DNA of 55,000 nucleotides from Cristatella mucedo (lineage: Eukaryota; Bryozoa; Phylactolaemata; Cristatellidae): the NCBI GenBank assembly GCA_009760855.2, contig WPIO01000008.1, forward strand, positions 5,118,501 through 5,173,500, written 5' to 3'. Positions 12,041 through 24,640 of the stretch are shown here, piece after piece; position 1 is the stretch's first letter, and each line of letters starts with the position of its first letter. Made by a program: the position numbers and the translations under genes. Below the pieces are notes generated by a model. That model was not told where the DNA came from. It ran no database searches and worked only from the letters and a program-made list of their open reading frames with translations.

Positions 12041-12580
12041 GTAGAGGAAATACAATCCGGAGAGGAAAGACACAACCAAGGAAGCAGCCTCGCTGCTGCA
12101 CAACGCTGCTATGGCAGGCTTGGCGCATAAAGCAGCCCCTGCAGCCGGCCTCCATGCAGCCAGCGGCCTCCTAGCTTTCGGCCCTGCCACCTCCTCTCCC
12201 CCGTGAACGTACTGCAGTCAGTCATTCATACGTACATCCTCGAACCCTCTCCAAGGGGGGTTCACTTCGAAGAAGTGAGGAAGAAGGAGCAGAAGGGAGA
12301 GGAAAGGGAGTGGAAGGGAGTGAGACAGTGACAAGAGAGTCGGAGGGGGAAGGGAGGGACAGACAGGACAGGCAGAGACGCAGACAGGCAGACAGAGGCA
12401 GAGATGCAGACAGAGGAGGCAGAGAACCTCAGAGAGAGGAGGGAAATAGGTGACAGCACACAGCACACTGCCAAGCCGAGTAACACACACCAGCAAGCAA
12501 GCCAGCAAGCAATCAGACTGAGAAGAGATAAAGAACTGCAGCATGTGAGAATACAAGGTACCGTGCAACAGGAAAGAACA

Positions 12581-12716
12581 TGATAGGCATACTAATCTTA
12601 ATAATTAGTATGTAGCGTGCAAACGGTGCGAGCCCATGTCGATAAATGTGATAGGCATACTAATACTAATAATTGGTATGCTGCATGCAAATGGTGCAAA
12701 TCCGTGTCTGTAAGTA
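12581..12716 (+). repeat. Diverged 68-bp tandem duplication
   Basis: Two units beginning tgataggcatactaat at 12581 and 12649, differing at scattered positions. Each contains a palindromic centre (gcatactaatactaataatt, then ggtatgc). Confidence 0.85.
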
Positions 12717-12891
12717 TGAACTTGAGTCATTTGAGGTTGTGCAAAGTGTGCGCATGGGTCTACACACAACTGCAATGGCATACAAATAAATTGCAATTAC
12801 TCACGCTTGCTTGCGCCACGTGATGAGCAATCGTGCATGTGCACGCTCCTCAGTAGCGTGGGTGCACGCGTGCACGACGTGCCTGCATGTG

Positions 12892-12940
12892 TGTGTTTGT
12901 GTGTGTGTGTGTGTGTGTGATGGTGAGTGTGTGTGTGATG

Positions 12941-13000
<60 letters not shown>

Positions 13001-13031
13001 TGGTGAGTGTTTGTGTGTGTGTGTGTGTGTG
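12892..13031 (+). repeat. (GT)n compound microsatellite
   Basis: GT arrays interrupted three times by gatggtgagtg, suggesting slippage of a composite unit. Confidence 0.95.
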
Positions 13032-13161
13032 CTAGCACACACTTGCATGATAGATAGCCAGCGGCTCGGCGCAGAGGTCGATAATAAAAGCATGTCAGAT
13101 CGTCCGTAAGTGAGCAGACAGCTTGCTTGCGCACACAACATGTATTATGCACGACAGTGCT

Positions 13162-13206
13162 GTGCCTGCCGCCATGCTGCCTTCACGGCAGCATGGCGGC
13201 AGGCAC
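13162..13206 (+). repeat. Perfect 20-bp inverted repeat (hairpin), 5-nt loop
   Basis: Arms 13162-13181 (gtgcctgccgccatgctgcc) and 13187-13206 are exact reverse complements, with loop ttcac. Confidence 0.95.
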
Positions 13207-13397
13207 GGCACCTCATGCAAGAGACAAGCGGCCGAGCCTAAGAACAGAGTTATTACAGCCAGCTGTTAGTCGCACGGAAGGTGGTACAAAGCTGTTAACG
13301 GCATTCGTGCGCCTACCATGATATGAGCGACTTCAAGGTCTGTTCTATCATCCATCCTGCTAAAAAGACAAACGCCTAGCGTCGCCGATTTCTCACC

Positions 13398-13452
13398 TCA
13401 AATTGCAGCTCGCGGCCGACCGTCCGGGCGGCGGACTCGAGTCTGCCACTCC
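13398..13452 (-). CDS. Candidate exon of an unidentified minus-strand gene
   Basis: Between acceptor-like cgctctgcag and donor GAG|GTGAGA, open as RSGRLESAARTVGRELQFE. The surrounding 13.4-13.7 kb is GC-rich with several overlapping open frames, so it could equally be a first exon or chance. Confidence 0.22.
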
Positions 13453-13699
13453 GCTGCAGAGCGGTGGCGGCGGTAAACGCAGCCCGCAGCTCTTGGCTGC
13501 TCCGACCACGAGGCACTCCGACCGGGTGCTCCGACCGGGCGCTCGATGCAAAGGAGCTGCACTGCTGCGCACAGCCTGACGAACCAAGGTTCGAGCGCTC
13601 GCAGGCAGTTCTTTGCTCTGGGCGCTGCTGCTGCTGCTGCGTCCGCAGACATGGGGGCCACTGACGATCACTCGAGCAACTGTCGACCTTTGTTTTTCC

Positions 13700-16100
13700 A
13701 GAGCTATTTTACCGATCCGCCTCCTCAGCCTGAGTGCCTCGTGCCACCACCCCACCCCCACTAAGTTTCGGATGATCAGTCACTACACCAGCCGAAGGCG
13801 ATGCTAAGCCCCCCCCCACCCCTGCAAGTACGGTCCCGGCTGCAGCAGTGTCGGTATGTCAAGCACCAGCATGGCTTCGTTGGGCTGCCTGCAGCTTCAG
13901 TCTGTTGACAGCCGCCCTTCGACCGCAGGACTGGCCGGCCACATTTCGAGTCATTCTCCATTCTAGGTCGCCATTTTGATTTCCTGCAGCAGGAGTTGCT
14001 ATTAACGGTCGTTAACCCACAAATCAGAAGAAAAAACAAGGCTGTGACTACGGCTGGATGGCTGGATGAACGGCCCCTCTCTCTGCAGGTGTCCCAGATG
14101 GTCTCGGTGGCATGGCTAGGTTAAAATGTTAAAAAAATTCGAACGCCATGAAGATCCGATGTCCGGAGGGGGCTTGCACAACAAACTGCTCTCGGCCAAG
14201 GCTTCCGGCTGAAGCACACAAGCCTGAGCGGGACGAGACAGCAGGCGCCGTCAGGCAGCCTTCAAAAATGCCGGCTTCCATCGCCGGCCGCCACAGTGCA
14301 CGAGTGGCAGGTGGCTGGGAAATTTGACAGCAGGTCGGGATAATCGCACACGACAGGCACATTAGACATACGTCTACGCACTTAACTGTATTTGCAGTAA
14401 CCTTCATCAGAGCTAGCAACGCCCGGTGGCACCTCAGCAGCTTATTCAATCTAGGGCCATTTGCGCTAGAACAGCTGATCGATTGCTAAAGCTGCATTAA
14501 CACGGTCCATCCTGCTTCTGTCTTTGGTGCATATGTCTCAAAAACTGAGGAGGGGCAGTCCAAGACTGATCAAAGACTGAGCCAAGACTCAGAAGCTGAG
14601 CGTGGTGTCACTACTTCTTGGGCAAGACTGAAGCAAGACCAAACAAGCACAGGCGGGCAGTCACGGGTACCGTGAGTGGCACACCTTCTTCGATGCTTTG
14701 AAATTCGTTGAAGACGATTTGACATCGGCCGGCGAAACAATCGATGCGTTCAAAATGAGTTCCGGTTTATTGGATACCACGAGCTCTTCACATAGAAATC
14801 AGATCGCGAGGCGGCCGGCAATACAGGCTATCATGAAAAGGTTTGAATTAATCTCGAAGTGCCTTGCGGCGAGCCACTGAGTAACCTCTCAAAACGAAAG
14901 CAATTTTCTGATGACCACTCTGGGTTGGAGCTAGTAGACGGCTAAATGGAAGCAAGATGCAAGGCAAGGCATGCTGATCGCGTAAGCGGAACCTACCAGA
15001 AGGAAGACCAAAGGAAAGGCAGACCATGCAGACGTTGTGTAAGACGGCAGTGCCCCGTCAGGCGCCACTTTCGACGACGCGCTTCCCTCACAAGATCGCT
15101 CATTCACTAAACGCACTATGCATCGGCAAGGCACTCTTGGCGGCGGCTGCAGCAGCAGCCTACGATTTCACTGCTGCTGCTGGAGTCCCCTCAGAGTCGC
15201 CGAGTTAAGATTCTCGGTGCTCTCTCTCCTTCGCATGCGCACTTATCACATGTGCTCCTCCTCCTCCTGCCCTCTTCTGCAGCAGCCACCGGAAGTGCTT
15301 GCACAGAGTTCGTGCACGGCCGGCCATAAGTCTCTTTAGATATAATCACAAAGGCAGGCATTGAAGGAAGGCCTTGCCAGCACACACACGTGTCCCCATT
15401 CAAACCAGGAGGAGGGAGTAGGGCCGAGAACTTCAAACACAATCGGCATGACTGACTGCATGCATATCGTCAGGCAGGCCTAGGCAGTGGCAGCCGTCGA
15501 GCTGCCACTGCCTAGGCCTGCAGGAAGCAGTCCCTATCGCTGTGCGCCTTGACAGGCCCACGGCACTGCTGCCGCAGCAGCGCCCAGCAGCAGCGATGCT
15601 AGCAACGCAGCAGCAGTAGCAGCAGCAGCAGGTTGGCTTCCTGCAAGCTCTCGACCACTCGACACGAGTCAGCTGACACGTGGGCTAGAGGGGCAGGACC
15701 AAGTGACAGCTGCACCCAGTAAACAGGGTCAGAGTAGCAGCTGTATCGGTGGGCTGCAGCCGACCAGCGGGGCATACCGGGAAGTGCTTGCTCATCGCTT
15801 GCCCCTTACATTCGAGGGACTCTCGAGAGCAACCAAATAGACGACGGTAGGTAGCGTGCACCACACAAACAGAGGCAGCTTTCGATGGCCCGCAAAGCTG
15901 TTGCTTGCGTACACCTGCTTTGCACCCATCGCCCGCGAGCACATCTCGGGCCCCCAGCCAATGCAGCCGGAGGCGCAGGGGGGGGGCGGCACACTGAAAA
16001 AAAACGCAGGCCACGAGACACTGCCCTCGTGAATAAGGAGTGGGCTAACCTGGCAGAGGCTGGAGCAGAGAGGCAGTGGAGAGCCTGCTAGTTGCTAATT
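13700..16100. other. Unassigned sequence between hairpins and the CpG-rich block
   Basis: CAG/CTG-rich patches (15,130-15,300; 15,560-15,640) and a hairpin at 15,474. Open frames up to 109 codons show no family similarity. Confidence 0.35.
15474..15521 (+). repeat. Perfect 21-bp inverted repeat (hairpin), 6-nt loop
   Basis: Arms 15474-15494 (beginning gcaggcctaggcagtggcag) and 15501-15521 are exact reverse complements; the loop is cgtcga. Confidence 0.95.
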
Positions 16101-18137
16101 AAGAAGCCCCTTGTGTCTAACGAGGATGGATGCCTAAAGGAGGGCTCGACGAATTTCCCTTTTGGCGAGACAGGCTCCCGGATGTCGGGCACTCCTCTGG
16201 ACGTGCTAGCATGCCCAGCCTTGCAAGCACTGCCAAACCCTCAGTGCCCAATCGCTTAGTGCTGCTGCCTGCTGTGCATGCACACTCACCCAGCCCGCTC
16301 ACCCACCAACCGGCATGCTCTCAAGTCATGCTGGCTCGCAGCCATTGCAGTGCATCGGCACGGACGCTTAGCTGCACGAAGTCTGCAAATCCGTCTGCTC
16401 GCCTACAAAGGCGTTTATTCCTCGCCAAGTGCGGACGACCAGGCTCGGAGGTCTCAGCCCGAGTCGGAGGCGTCTCTTTATAGCCGCGGCAGCTCGATGA
16501 TGGCGGCTCCTAATTCGGCGAGAGAACGAGCGAGCGTGTGTCCACTGGCCTACCAGGGCGTGGCGCCCACTTCATTGTCGGTGGATTTCCACCGTCGGGA
16601 CTTGCTGTCGCGACCTGGCGACCGGCTTTGCGCTCGTTACGGACGATTATATATAGTGAATATAAAGTGGCAGAGGCAGATGTCGATGGCAATGGAGCGC
16701 CCGATGTGAAGGGTTCAATCCACGTGTCAGCATCTAGGACAGCGCTGCCTAGCCCTAGTTAAGGGGGGTCGCAAAGTGACATAAAACTGCTACGTGACCC
16801 ACATATTGGTAAACGCTGTGACCAAAAATCGCGAGCCTCGCCAGTGGGCGTTTCTCGTGCGAGAAGAATGGGTCGCCACAGCGATAATTCTGCGATTATT
16901 GCACAATCCATAAAAAATGCGATCGTCCACCTTCTCTCCTCTCATCTCGCGATCAGCCATTGAGATGCGTTTAAAAGACAAATGGCGCGTGCAGAGTCTC
17001 CACGCAACGAAACGCTTTCACAGTGGTGCCGACCTCGTAACGACTCTGGGTACATTAAGGATATCGCGTAATCAAACGAATAGTGAAAACTAACGATCGG
17101 CGGCCGCACGCGCACCAAGCCTGTTCGAAGGCAGTACAAAAATCGAAACTTCTACAAACCAGCAATCCTGGCAATCACGGTCACTGTTAAAATTCTGCTG
17201 CGAAGGTGAACCAATAACAATCAGTCAAGTCCCGATGGAGACGATGGGCCAGGCCGTTGGTCTGACTAGCCGCGAGACCTGAGCCGCTTCGATGAGGACT
17301 CCCTAGTACTTCAGGAAACGCAGCCTATAGCTTTCCCAAAGGACTAACAACAACAGCGCACGTGCAAGCAGCAATGCGCTCGAGAGTAATAGAATGCATC
17401 CATACCAGTATGACCTTCGCTACGCAAGCGCTCCAGTATCCAGAGTCATCGTTGGCAGCAATCTATAACATCGATCAGCCGACCCACGGGACACTTCCAT
17501 CCGGAAATAGCCCATCGTGGGCTGATCCCGTAAGGTGAAGGTCTGTGGGCGTCCGTCCTCGTTTTCTCCTCGTTTGCTCTCATCAGAAGTTGCCGCATTC
17601 TCGGAAGCATCCTAAGCGGTCAACAACCTCAAAATCTATCTCGAAACGCGCTAGAAATTATTCTTTGACGAAGGATTCACTGCGTCAATCTATTAGCTAT
17701 TAGATCGACGGCAGGATGCGTGTACAGGAGGAGCCGGAGGTCAAGACTCAAGCGGCCCCGCGCTGCTATCCAATATACTCGCGGCTAAGCTAAGCTGCTA
17801 ATCAAATTACTCTTTTGCGAGGCGCCATGCACTCCAGCTATCTTTACCGATATATATTTCTCGCCAAACGATGGACCGGAGTAACGCAGCAGCGGCAACA
17901 TGGCGCACGCCACCAATGGAGGACGGCCCGCAGAAGACGTCCGGCTTCTTTTAATTCCATTGGCACAAAAAATGCGAAGCTTGGAGAAGCTTGGAGAACG
18001 ACGGTATAGCAGAGCCGGCTCTCTGTTGCACCGCAGCTGAACGCCAGAGCCAAGGTGCAGTAAACAAGCTCGCGGCTAAGCCAAACCGCAGTGCCCCTTG
18101 GCTTTGCGGCGATAAGCCAGAGCCAGTCACATTTATC

Positions 18138-18480
18138 CCTACAATAAGCTAGGTTTGTTATTTATTCCGTTACTTAGTTAGGTCCGGCACTGAACTCACG
18201 TGTATATCGAGTCATTGGTCTATAAACGCTTACAAATCTCTATAAGCTAGAGGCTTAGGAAGGGCTATCAGCTTCAGATGTTGTTCAAAGGGTGGCCGCG
18301 GCATTCCAGCAGATTGGAACTCTCCACACTACGACACCCGTTGCTGTCGCCCGAAGTGAGGATTGGCGCCGCCTAGCTTCCGCTCGTACCGGCTGCGTTA
18401 GCGCGTTGGAAATCTGCCGGAATGAGCGAGACCGACCGGAAATTGGCCGGCATTTGTGCTTCGACTGCCTTTGGTAAGCG
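18138..18480 (+). repeat. Dispersed repeat family D, copy 3 (diverged, 3'-truncated)
   Basis: Begins ctacaataagctaggtttg and keeps the central part (ctccacactacgacacccgttgctgtcgcc, then gaaatctgccgg), but lacks the purine-rich end. The central frame is interrupted by a stop. A fourth start-like segment, cccctataataagttggg, lies at about 18,533. Confidence 0.55.
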
Positions 18481-18764
18481 ATGGGCATGCGCGCGATTCT
18501 TCTCGGGGGATGGCGGGTGGCTTACTATATTAACCCCTATAATAAGTTGGGTTTTTTACTTGGCTTGTCAATCCGTGGCGTCGCCTCGCTAGCTAGGTCA
18601 GCGAACACTCGGGCCTGCCTTCCCAGGCAAAGTTTTGAGTTCTCCGCGATTTTTTTTACGGGTGGAAGCTATTCGGAAACTAAGCACCCGCGCACGTCAC
18701 CAAAATATTATGAAGTATTCCGTTGGGTTCGTGACCTCCTGTTTGCGTCTTCGCTTAGTATGTA

Positions 18765-18890
18765 TAATGATAATAATAATAATAATAGCCCACTTGATAT
18801 AGTGCCCTCCGAGAACTCAATCTCTTTCTTGGCGCTTTACATTTGCTGCGAAGGAAACACGATCGAATGGTTGTATAAACTAAGTCAGCC
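18765..18890 (-). mobile_element. CR1/L2-like LINE 3' terminal fragment
   Basis: (ATA/AAT)n followed by cacttgatatagtgccctcc, gagaactcaatctctttctt and ggcgctttacatttgctgc. Only the last about 120 bases of the element remain. Confidence 0.75.
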
Positions 18891-19017
18891 TCGCAGTAAG
18901 GGATTGACGGTTGGCTTCCCCTCTGCCGCGCGTACGGAGCTCTGCCGGTTGCCGGTAGAACTATAAATAGCTGAACTGTCCCGGCTCTAGCGATCAGTAC
19001 AGAACAGAAGTTTTGGG

Positions 19018-19310
19018 TTATAATAATAATAATAATAATAATGCACTTGATAAAGCGCCCTCAGAGAACCCAATCTCTTTCTAGGTGCTTTACATTTGCT
19101 GCAAAGGGAAATGCAATTGAATGGTGAGTAATATCATGCTTGATAAACAACATGAATAACATGGTTAGGGGTGACATGCACAGGGTCAGCATGTAAATGT
19201 GGTTAGTGGCAGCATGCACAGTGTCAGCACGCATAAGCACATGAAGGAAGAATCACAGGGACCCACTAAATGCTGTCCTAAATAGGTGTGTTATTTAAGT
19301 TCAACTCCTG
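19018..19310 (-). mobile_element. CR1/L2-like LINE 3' end fragment
   Basis: (TAA)n tail, then gcacttgataaagcgccctc, catgcacagggtcagcatg and acccactaaatgctgtccta. Very close to the copies at 23.8 and 44.2 kb, so of similar age. Confidence 0.85.
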
Positions 19311-20137
19311 CTAGCCGCGAGAGTTTCAAAAGTGGCTAGACAACGCATTATCGTGCGATCCATATACCTGCACAGGACTAGGAGCCGAGACGGCAGCAGC
19401 AGGTCTCCTTGAACCTTGACCCGTTATCATCCCAAGCCACTGGGCTGGCGCCACACTTCCGTCGTCGCCAGTGAATAAGGCCGCGAGCTTTCGACTGTTA
19501 ATTTTTAACGGGATATCTCTCGGGAACCGCGAGCGGTCACCGATCTAAGCTATGCGCTGGCTTAAGAAGTAAGGGAAGGGGTACACTTAGATGAAAAGTA
19601 GATGTACTGTGCTTCAGAAACGTATGACGATGTGTGCAGCCAAGTATGCGCCATCTCATTTATAAATTCACCGAGATGTACAGGTTTTATTGATTCACTT
19701 ATTTCTTAGTTTGCTCGAACTGTAGCGAATTCGCTACTGCTGAACGATTGTCGTGAAACACCCAAAGACCGGACCGAAAAATAGTGACTGCTCCATCGAT
19801 GGTGCAATGAGGCAAGACTTCTTGAGTAGGACTTCGCGGTAGGCTTTTTAGTACAAACTCTTTGAACCATCCAATCTCTCACCTCGACTTCGTATCTAAG
19901 AGACGTGGCCCGCGAGTGCTTCCAAGAGAAGCCGTCGAGGTAAGCTCCTCGCAGCAACCACTGAGGCAATAATAATGTGGGTAAAAGCTGTCCAACTTTG
20001 ACTTGCGAAAACATCATGTGCATCTCCTAGTCGCGGAGCACATTGCGTCACACTCTTATAATTAGATTGGTAATAATATGTACCACCTAAAATACATCCT
20101 TGGATGCCGCTCCTGCCTATAAGGCCAAGGCTTAGGC

Positions 20138-20265
20138 GCTCGAACTTCACGACCCGCAGGTCGTGAAATTCGAGTCTTTTAGCACCAGCCGATTCTCATT
20201 TCCCGCTGCAAACGGGATTGATAGCGGTTAAGTTGCTTCTGTTTGTGCTACAAGTGAGGCTTTTA
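20138..20265 (+). mobile_element. Diverged SINE type B
   Basis: ttcacgacccgcaggtcgtgaaattcgagtc gives a degenerate head and B box, followed by a weak version of the type B body. The ttcacgacc/ggtcgtgaa arms form an inverted repeat. Confidence 0.35.
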
Positions 20266-21104
20266 GATCTGTCGAACTGTAGTTCTGCGGTAGAAAATTG
20301 CTTATTATTTTTCCCCCCATTTCAAGGTGTTGGGTCCACTGTACCCCGATAGTGTCCTACGTCGGCGGAAGTCAACGTAGTAGAACAGCGGACCCCCAAT
20401 AATACACTCTTAGGTATTCTCCGGGCCAGGATCGGCCATGACGGTCAGGAGCTTTCTCGCGGCTTCCTTTGAACATTAATATACTGCCTGCCGTATTGTC
20501 GACTCCTGATCTTTTGCTGCTCGCGACTGCCCGCACCAATTTAACACACGGCAAAAATGTCGCCAAATTTTGAAGATGACGGCGAATAATAAACTGAAGC
20601 AGTCTCACAGTTTTAGCTCAACAATTCGCCCTCTAGCGTTTCGCGCGCCTGCTGCTTCTGCTATTTGTAATTAGTGCAGCAGCATCGGCCACTGATGTAT
20701 GCCTCACCTGTAGCAGGTGGTTGGGCCATTGACTCGGCACAGCGTACTTCGTTTGATGTACGGATGTGGCCCGCCGCAGATGCTCTCCCCCATCTGCGGT
20801 GAGCAAGCCAGCTTGTATATGTTCGCATTAAGTGAATACAGATTGAGTGTCTCGTTTACCGCTCACGTCCACGCTCGTGTCTCCGTGAGACTCCACAAGA
20901 ACAGCCGCCGCCGGAGTAACTGTTCTACAACACTAGTCTCTCGCCGAAATTGCCTCGGCGCGCCGAGGTTCTGAATTATCAAAAAGTTTGCCTCGGTATG
21001 AATTTTGATGTGGCTGCATACTTGGCGCCCAGTAGGCGCTCGTAGAATGCTCGGGAACACCGCACTCGCTGCCTCACCATCAGCACACTATTACCCAAGG
21101 TCAC

Positions 21105-21240
21105 ACGTCTTCATCCAGTGGTACGCGATGCCCGCAGTTTACGATCCGAGTCACAGGTTCGAGTTCTGCAGCAGGCAGCTCTTTATTTGCTCGCCGCAAT
21201 CAAGTTGAAAGCAGCCGACGCTCTTCTGCAGCTACGCAAA
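21105..21240 (+). mobile_element. SINE type B
   Basis: agtggtacgcgatgcccgca (A box region), caggttcgagttctgcagca (B box GGTTCGAGTTC), then ctctttatttgctcgccgca and gctcttctgcagc. Confidence 0.55.
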
Positions 21241-22370
21241 TGAGAAGGCTCGCGAACGTGGCACCCAGCTCACCAGGTGGCGCACCGGTCCGTTCAGGGT
21301 TGCCAGACCAACCAGCACAGCTCACTCCGACCCAGCCTGACACACTTTGCGAGCTCCACGATTCGCCAGTCTATCACAAGGGCGTCTTGGACAGTTGCTA
21401 CAGCACGCCGTTAAACTTCCACAGTGTAAGCAATACATTAGCTGCGAGATTGGTTCTTAAATCTGAGCTCTCGGGCTGCTGCGAGTCCCCTTTGCTCAAG
21501 CGGTAGCGTTTTTGGCAGCAGTTAAACACCACTATCCTCGTTCTGAATTTGCATGCTTCCGCCATACCTTGGTAGGAATTCTCAGTAAAAAATATTGCAT
21601 AGAATATACACCAGCGAGACCATCCCTTCCGGCCGGAGCAGTTCGATGATGCCGGAAGTGCCGGCGGTGGAAAATCAAGCGTGCGTCTGGCTTCCCACCT
21701 GGCGAATGCTACTCACTTTCTGCGTAGCTGCGTTTCCGCTGCAGCTTCATCCTAAGTCCGCGGTTATAACCTTACAAAAAATTAGCTGTCCTTTCTTCGA
21801 CTGAACGTCTGCCATAGCGATGCCTTCATTCGAAAGGGCGTTTGAGACTCGAGTGTTAATCGAGGGTTAATGCGGTCAAGGCAAAAGTTTCCGAATTTGT
21901 CACGATTACAGTCTCGAGCGCTACGTCAACGAGGCACCGCTATCGTGCATTCCTTCCGTCAGTTTCATGTAAATTTTCAATGAACGGTCACCCGGGGCCG
22001 CGGTTATTCTCGACTCATGCTGGTGCCGGCGGGGAGAACGTCGTGGATGCAACCGATAGGGCACACACCTTAAGCACCCGCATTGTGGCTAACGCAGTAG
22101 GTCAGCTAATTAAATTCTATCATGCAAATGTATACGCTTAGCCCCGTTGGACAATTTTCGCGCACGCAGAGGGAGCGTACTGATTGGTAAACGCGACCGG
22201 AAATTGCTTTTGCTTCGCCATGCCGTACGACGTGCTCGGTAGCTCTCATCGAGCGAGCATCTCACTAATGCTGCAATGGGAGCAGAGCTAATGGACGCGC
22301 GAGAATCTAGCGAATCGTGACCTAGTAGCAACCGGAGTCAATAAGAGCAGCACTTTTCGATTAGGCTAGA

Positions 22371-22458
22371 TGCTTTTTCTTCATTTGGCTATTTTCTATT
22401 ATTTATTATTTTTTGTTTAATTACTTTGGCTATTTTGCTTTTTCTTCATTTGGCTATT
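22371..22458 (+). repeat. 23-bp direct repeat, two copies 65 bp apart
   Basis: tgctttttcttcatttggct plus att at 22371-22393 and 22436-22458, identical; the spacer is T-rich. Confidence 0.9.
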
Positions 22459-22744
22459 CATCAGCCGAAATTTAATACGAATAAAAACTAACTGCCCCCT
22501 TTTGATAAATGGTCGGCGCGGCAGCGACAGTGCGAAGTAAAGCTAGCGAGAGTCTGACGCCTCTTGATTCGACTTTTATAAACTGAGCGATGTCGCTCCA
22601 AGCCGAGCGGGGAGGAAGTGTCCGCGTTCGCCAAAAATTTCTGGGCTAGTCGATGCTGCTGCAGCTGACACAGTCAGGTCCTCTAACCGGCTGCTGGATA
22701 ATTTTTAGGAAGTGCCTCCGACGTTGGCTGAAAAGGAAAAACGC

Positions 22745-22872
22745 AAATCAAGACCGTTGGGCGATCCTTTATTGCCAACGCAAGCGGTTGCGATAGCCGC
22801 AAAGGGCTCTTCTGCCACAATACAAAAGAGGCTGTTGAATCAGCCTGTTATTTATTGTATAGCTTATCGGGC
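22745..22872 (+). mobile_element. SINE type B body and tail
   Basis: gggcgatcctttattgccaa, gcggttgcgatagccgcaaa, ggctcttctgccacaataca and aaagaggctgttgaatcagc match the type B body. The tRNA-like head is missing or degraded. Confidence 0.6.
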
Positions 22873-23811
22873 TTATCTTATTCACCTGCCGCCGAGTTCC
22901 GCTCCGGCACTTTCCAGTGCGTGGCCGAGTTGTTTGTGCGCCGGCACAAATGGAAATTGCCGGTGAGTTTATGAAATTTCGCTTTAGATTAGTGGCTATT
23001 TCGTTTGGCATGTTAATTCTTACAATCATGTGAACGGCAGTCCGCAGCTGAGTGGGCTGCGCCAGGAAATAATTTCTCTGAGGAAAAGCAACTCAGTCAA
23101 GGAAACTGCGTTCACGAAACACACCTTCGCTTAGCCACTTGCCGATGGTTTCCGCAGTCGACGCCTTCGGTACACGAGAACGCTTTGGAAAACGACTATT
23201 GCCTTCATCCATGGTGCAAAGCCTCATCTCAGTGCTAGCGTTTGCAGCGTACATTTCTCATTTGTTTTACGTTGCATCTAGTGCTATTTATCTTTCATAC
23301 TGAACAATTGCATAACCCTAGTGGGTCATCTCTTGTTTCGCTTTTCTTTAGGGGCTGTCGTTCGGCTACTAAAACGCTGGCATGCTAAACCAACCACACC
23401 AGAACAGTTGCTAGAGATCGTTAGCAGTTCCTGCTTTATAACCACTAAAAGTGAGCCGGAAATCGAAGAATAACCGTTCTAACATCTTCTAAAAAGGTGA
23501 CCTGGAGTGACCATTGCTTGAATTTTATTTCAGACCTTCTTCCTGATCAGATGCGACCTTCGGTGGTGGAATATTCGTTACTGACGTAGACTCGTTAGTC
23601 AAGGCTTTCTCGATTGCTGCCATGCTTGTGTACCTCCGTCTGTCTGTGTACCTCCGCCGGTTGCTCCACAGAAGCCGCAAAGAGTGATTACGTATTATGC
23701 AAGGAGAGCTGTCTAGGGCGCCGAAAGCATAAACGGCTTTTGGGTATGCATACAGTTGACTAATAGACTCCATCTCTCGCGAAGCAAAGAGAAGGGGCAG
23801 GCAGCAGCGGG

Positions 23812-24003
23812 AATAATAATAATAATAATAATGCACTTGATAGAGAGCCCTCAGAAAACTTAATCTCTTTCTAGGCGCTTTACATTTGCTGCAAAGTGAA
23901 ATGCAATTGAATGGTAAGTAAAATCATGCTTGAAAAACAAACAAAATGAATAATATGGTTAGGGGTGACATGCACAAGGTCAGCATGCAAATGTGGTTAG
24001 TGG
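23812..24003 (-). mobile_element. CR1/L2-like LINE 3' end fragment
   Basis: (TAA)n tail followed by gcacttgatagagagccctc and the standard 3' UTR. It stops abruptly at about 24,003, where unrelated GC-rich sequence begins: a typical 5'-truncated insertion. Confidence 0.85.
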
Positions 24004-24179
24004 AAGCTGAGTTGGTAAGGGAAGCCGAGGGTAGTGCAGAAGCCTGGCAGCAGTGCAGGAGCGCTGGCAAAGGGTAGAGTCGGCTGCAGGAGAGGACATG
24101 TCGCCATGCAAGAATTGTGGAGGTGAATTCTGCAATCTCGTTCCTGCAGAAAGAATGCAGTCTCCAGCGAAAACAGTCT

Positions 24180-24640
24180 GTAAGCGAAAGAATTGAACCG
24201 CATGCTACTGCGAGGGAACGCGAAGGCAGCAGCCTTCGAGCGCTGGGCGGCGGAGACCGTACGAGGGCTCAGAGCTGCCTCAGAGCAGCCGCCCCTCCGC
24301 CGCAGGCTCTCGAGCGAGCCGCGCAGGGGCGGACAACGGCTCTCGGCGGTCCGGCCCAAATCCACGCAATGGCGGCATCTGTGAGTACATCCGTCTACCA
24401 CAAGCTGCTGCCAGCTGTCGGGCGGGCTCGGTGCGAGCAATGGCTCGACAGCGCAAAAAACAACAACGCATGCATGGAAAAAAGTGCAAGGAGAGGGAAG
24501 CGCTAGATCCCTCGGCATCGGCAGCCGTACGGAGTGGGTGGACTGGGCTTGGCCGGCGTTTGGTGGTTTCTGCTAATCGAGTGCCTGGCGTTGGAGCCAG
24601 CAAACTTGTTGCTCGGTCGCGCTAGCCAGCCCGACGACAG
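24180..24640. other. GC- and CpG-rich patch, possible promoter or first exon
   Basis: Begins right after a truncated LINE end. Open on both strands (plus 129 codons from 24,117; minus 173 codons to 23,997). No TATA box or confirmed donor; function unassigned. Confidence 0.25.

Noticed and set aside
12581-12716. CRISPR-like repeats
   Set aside because: Only two diverged units with no spacers, in animal DNA.
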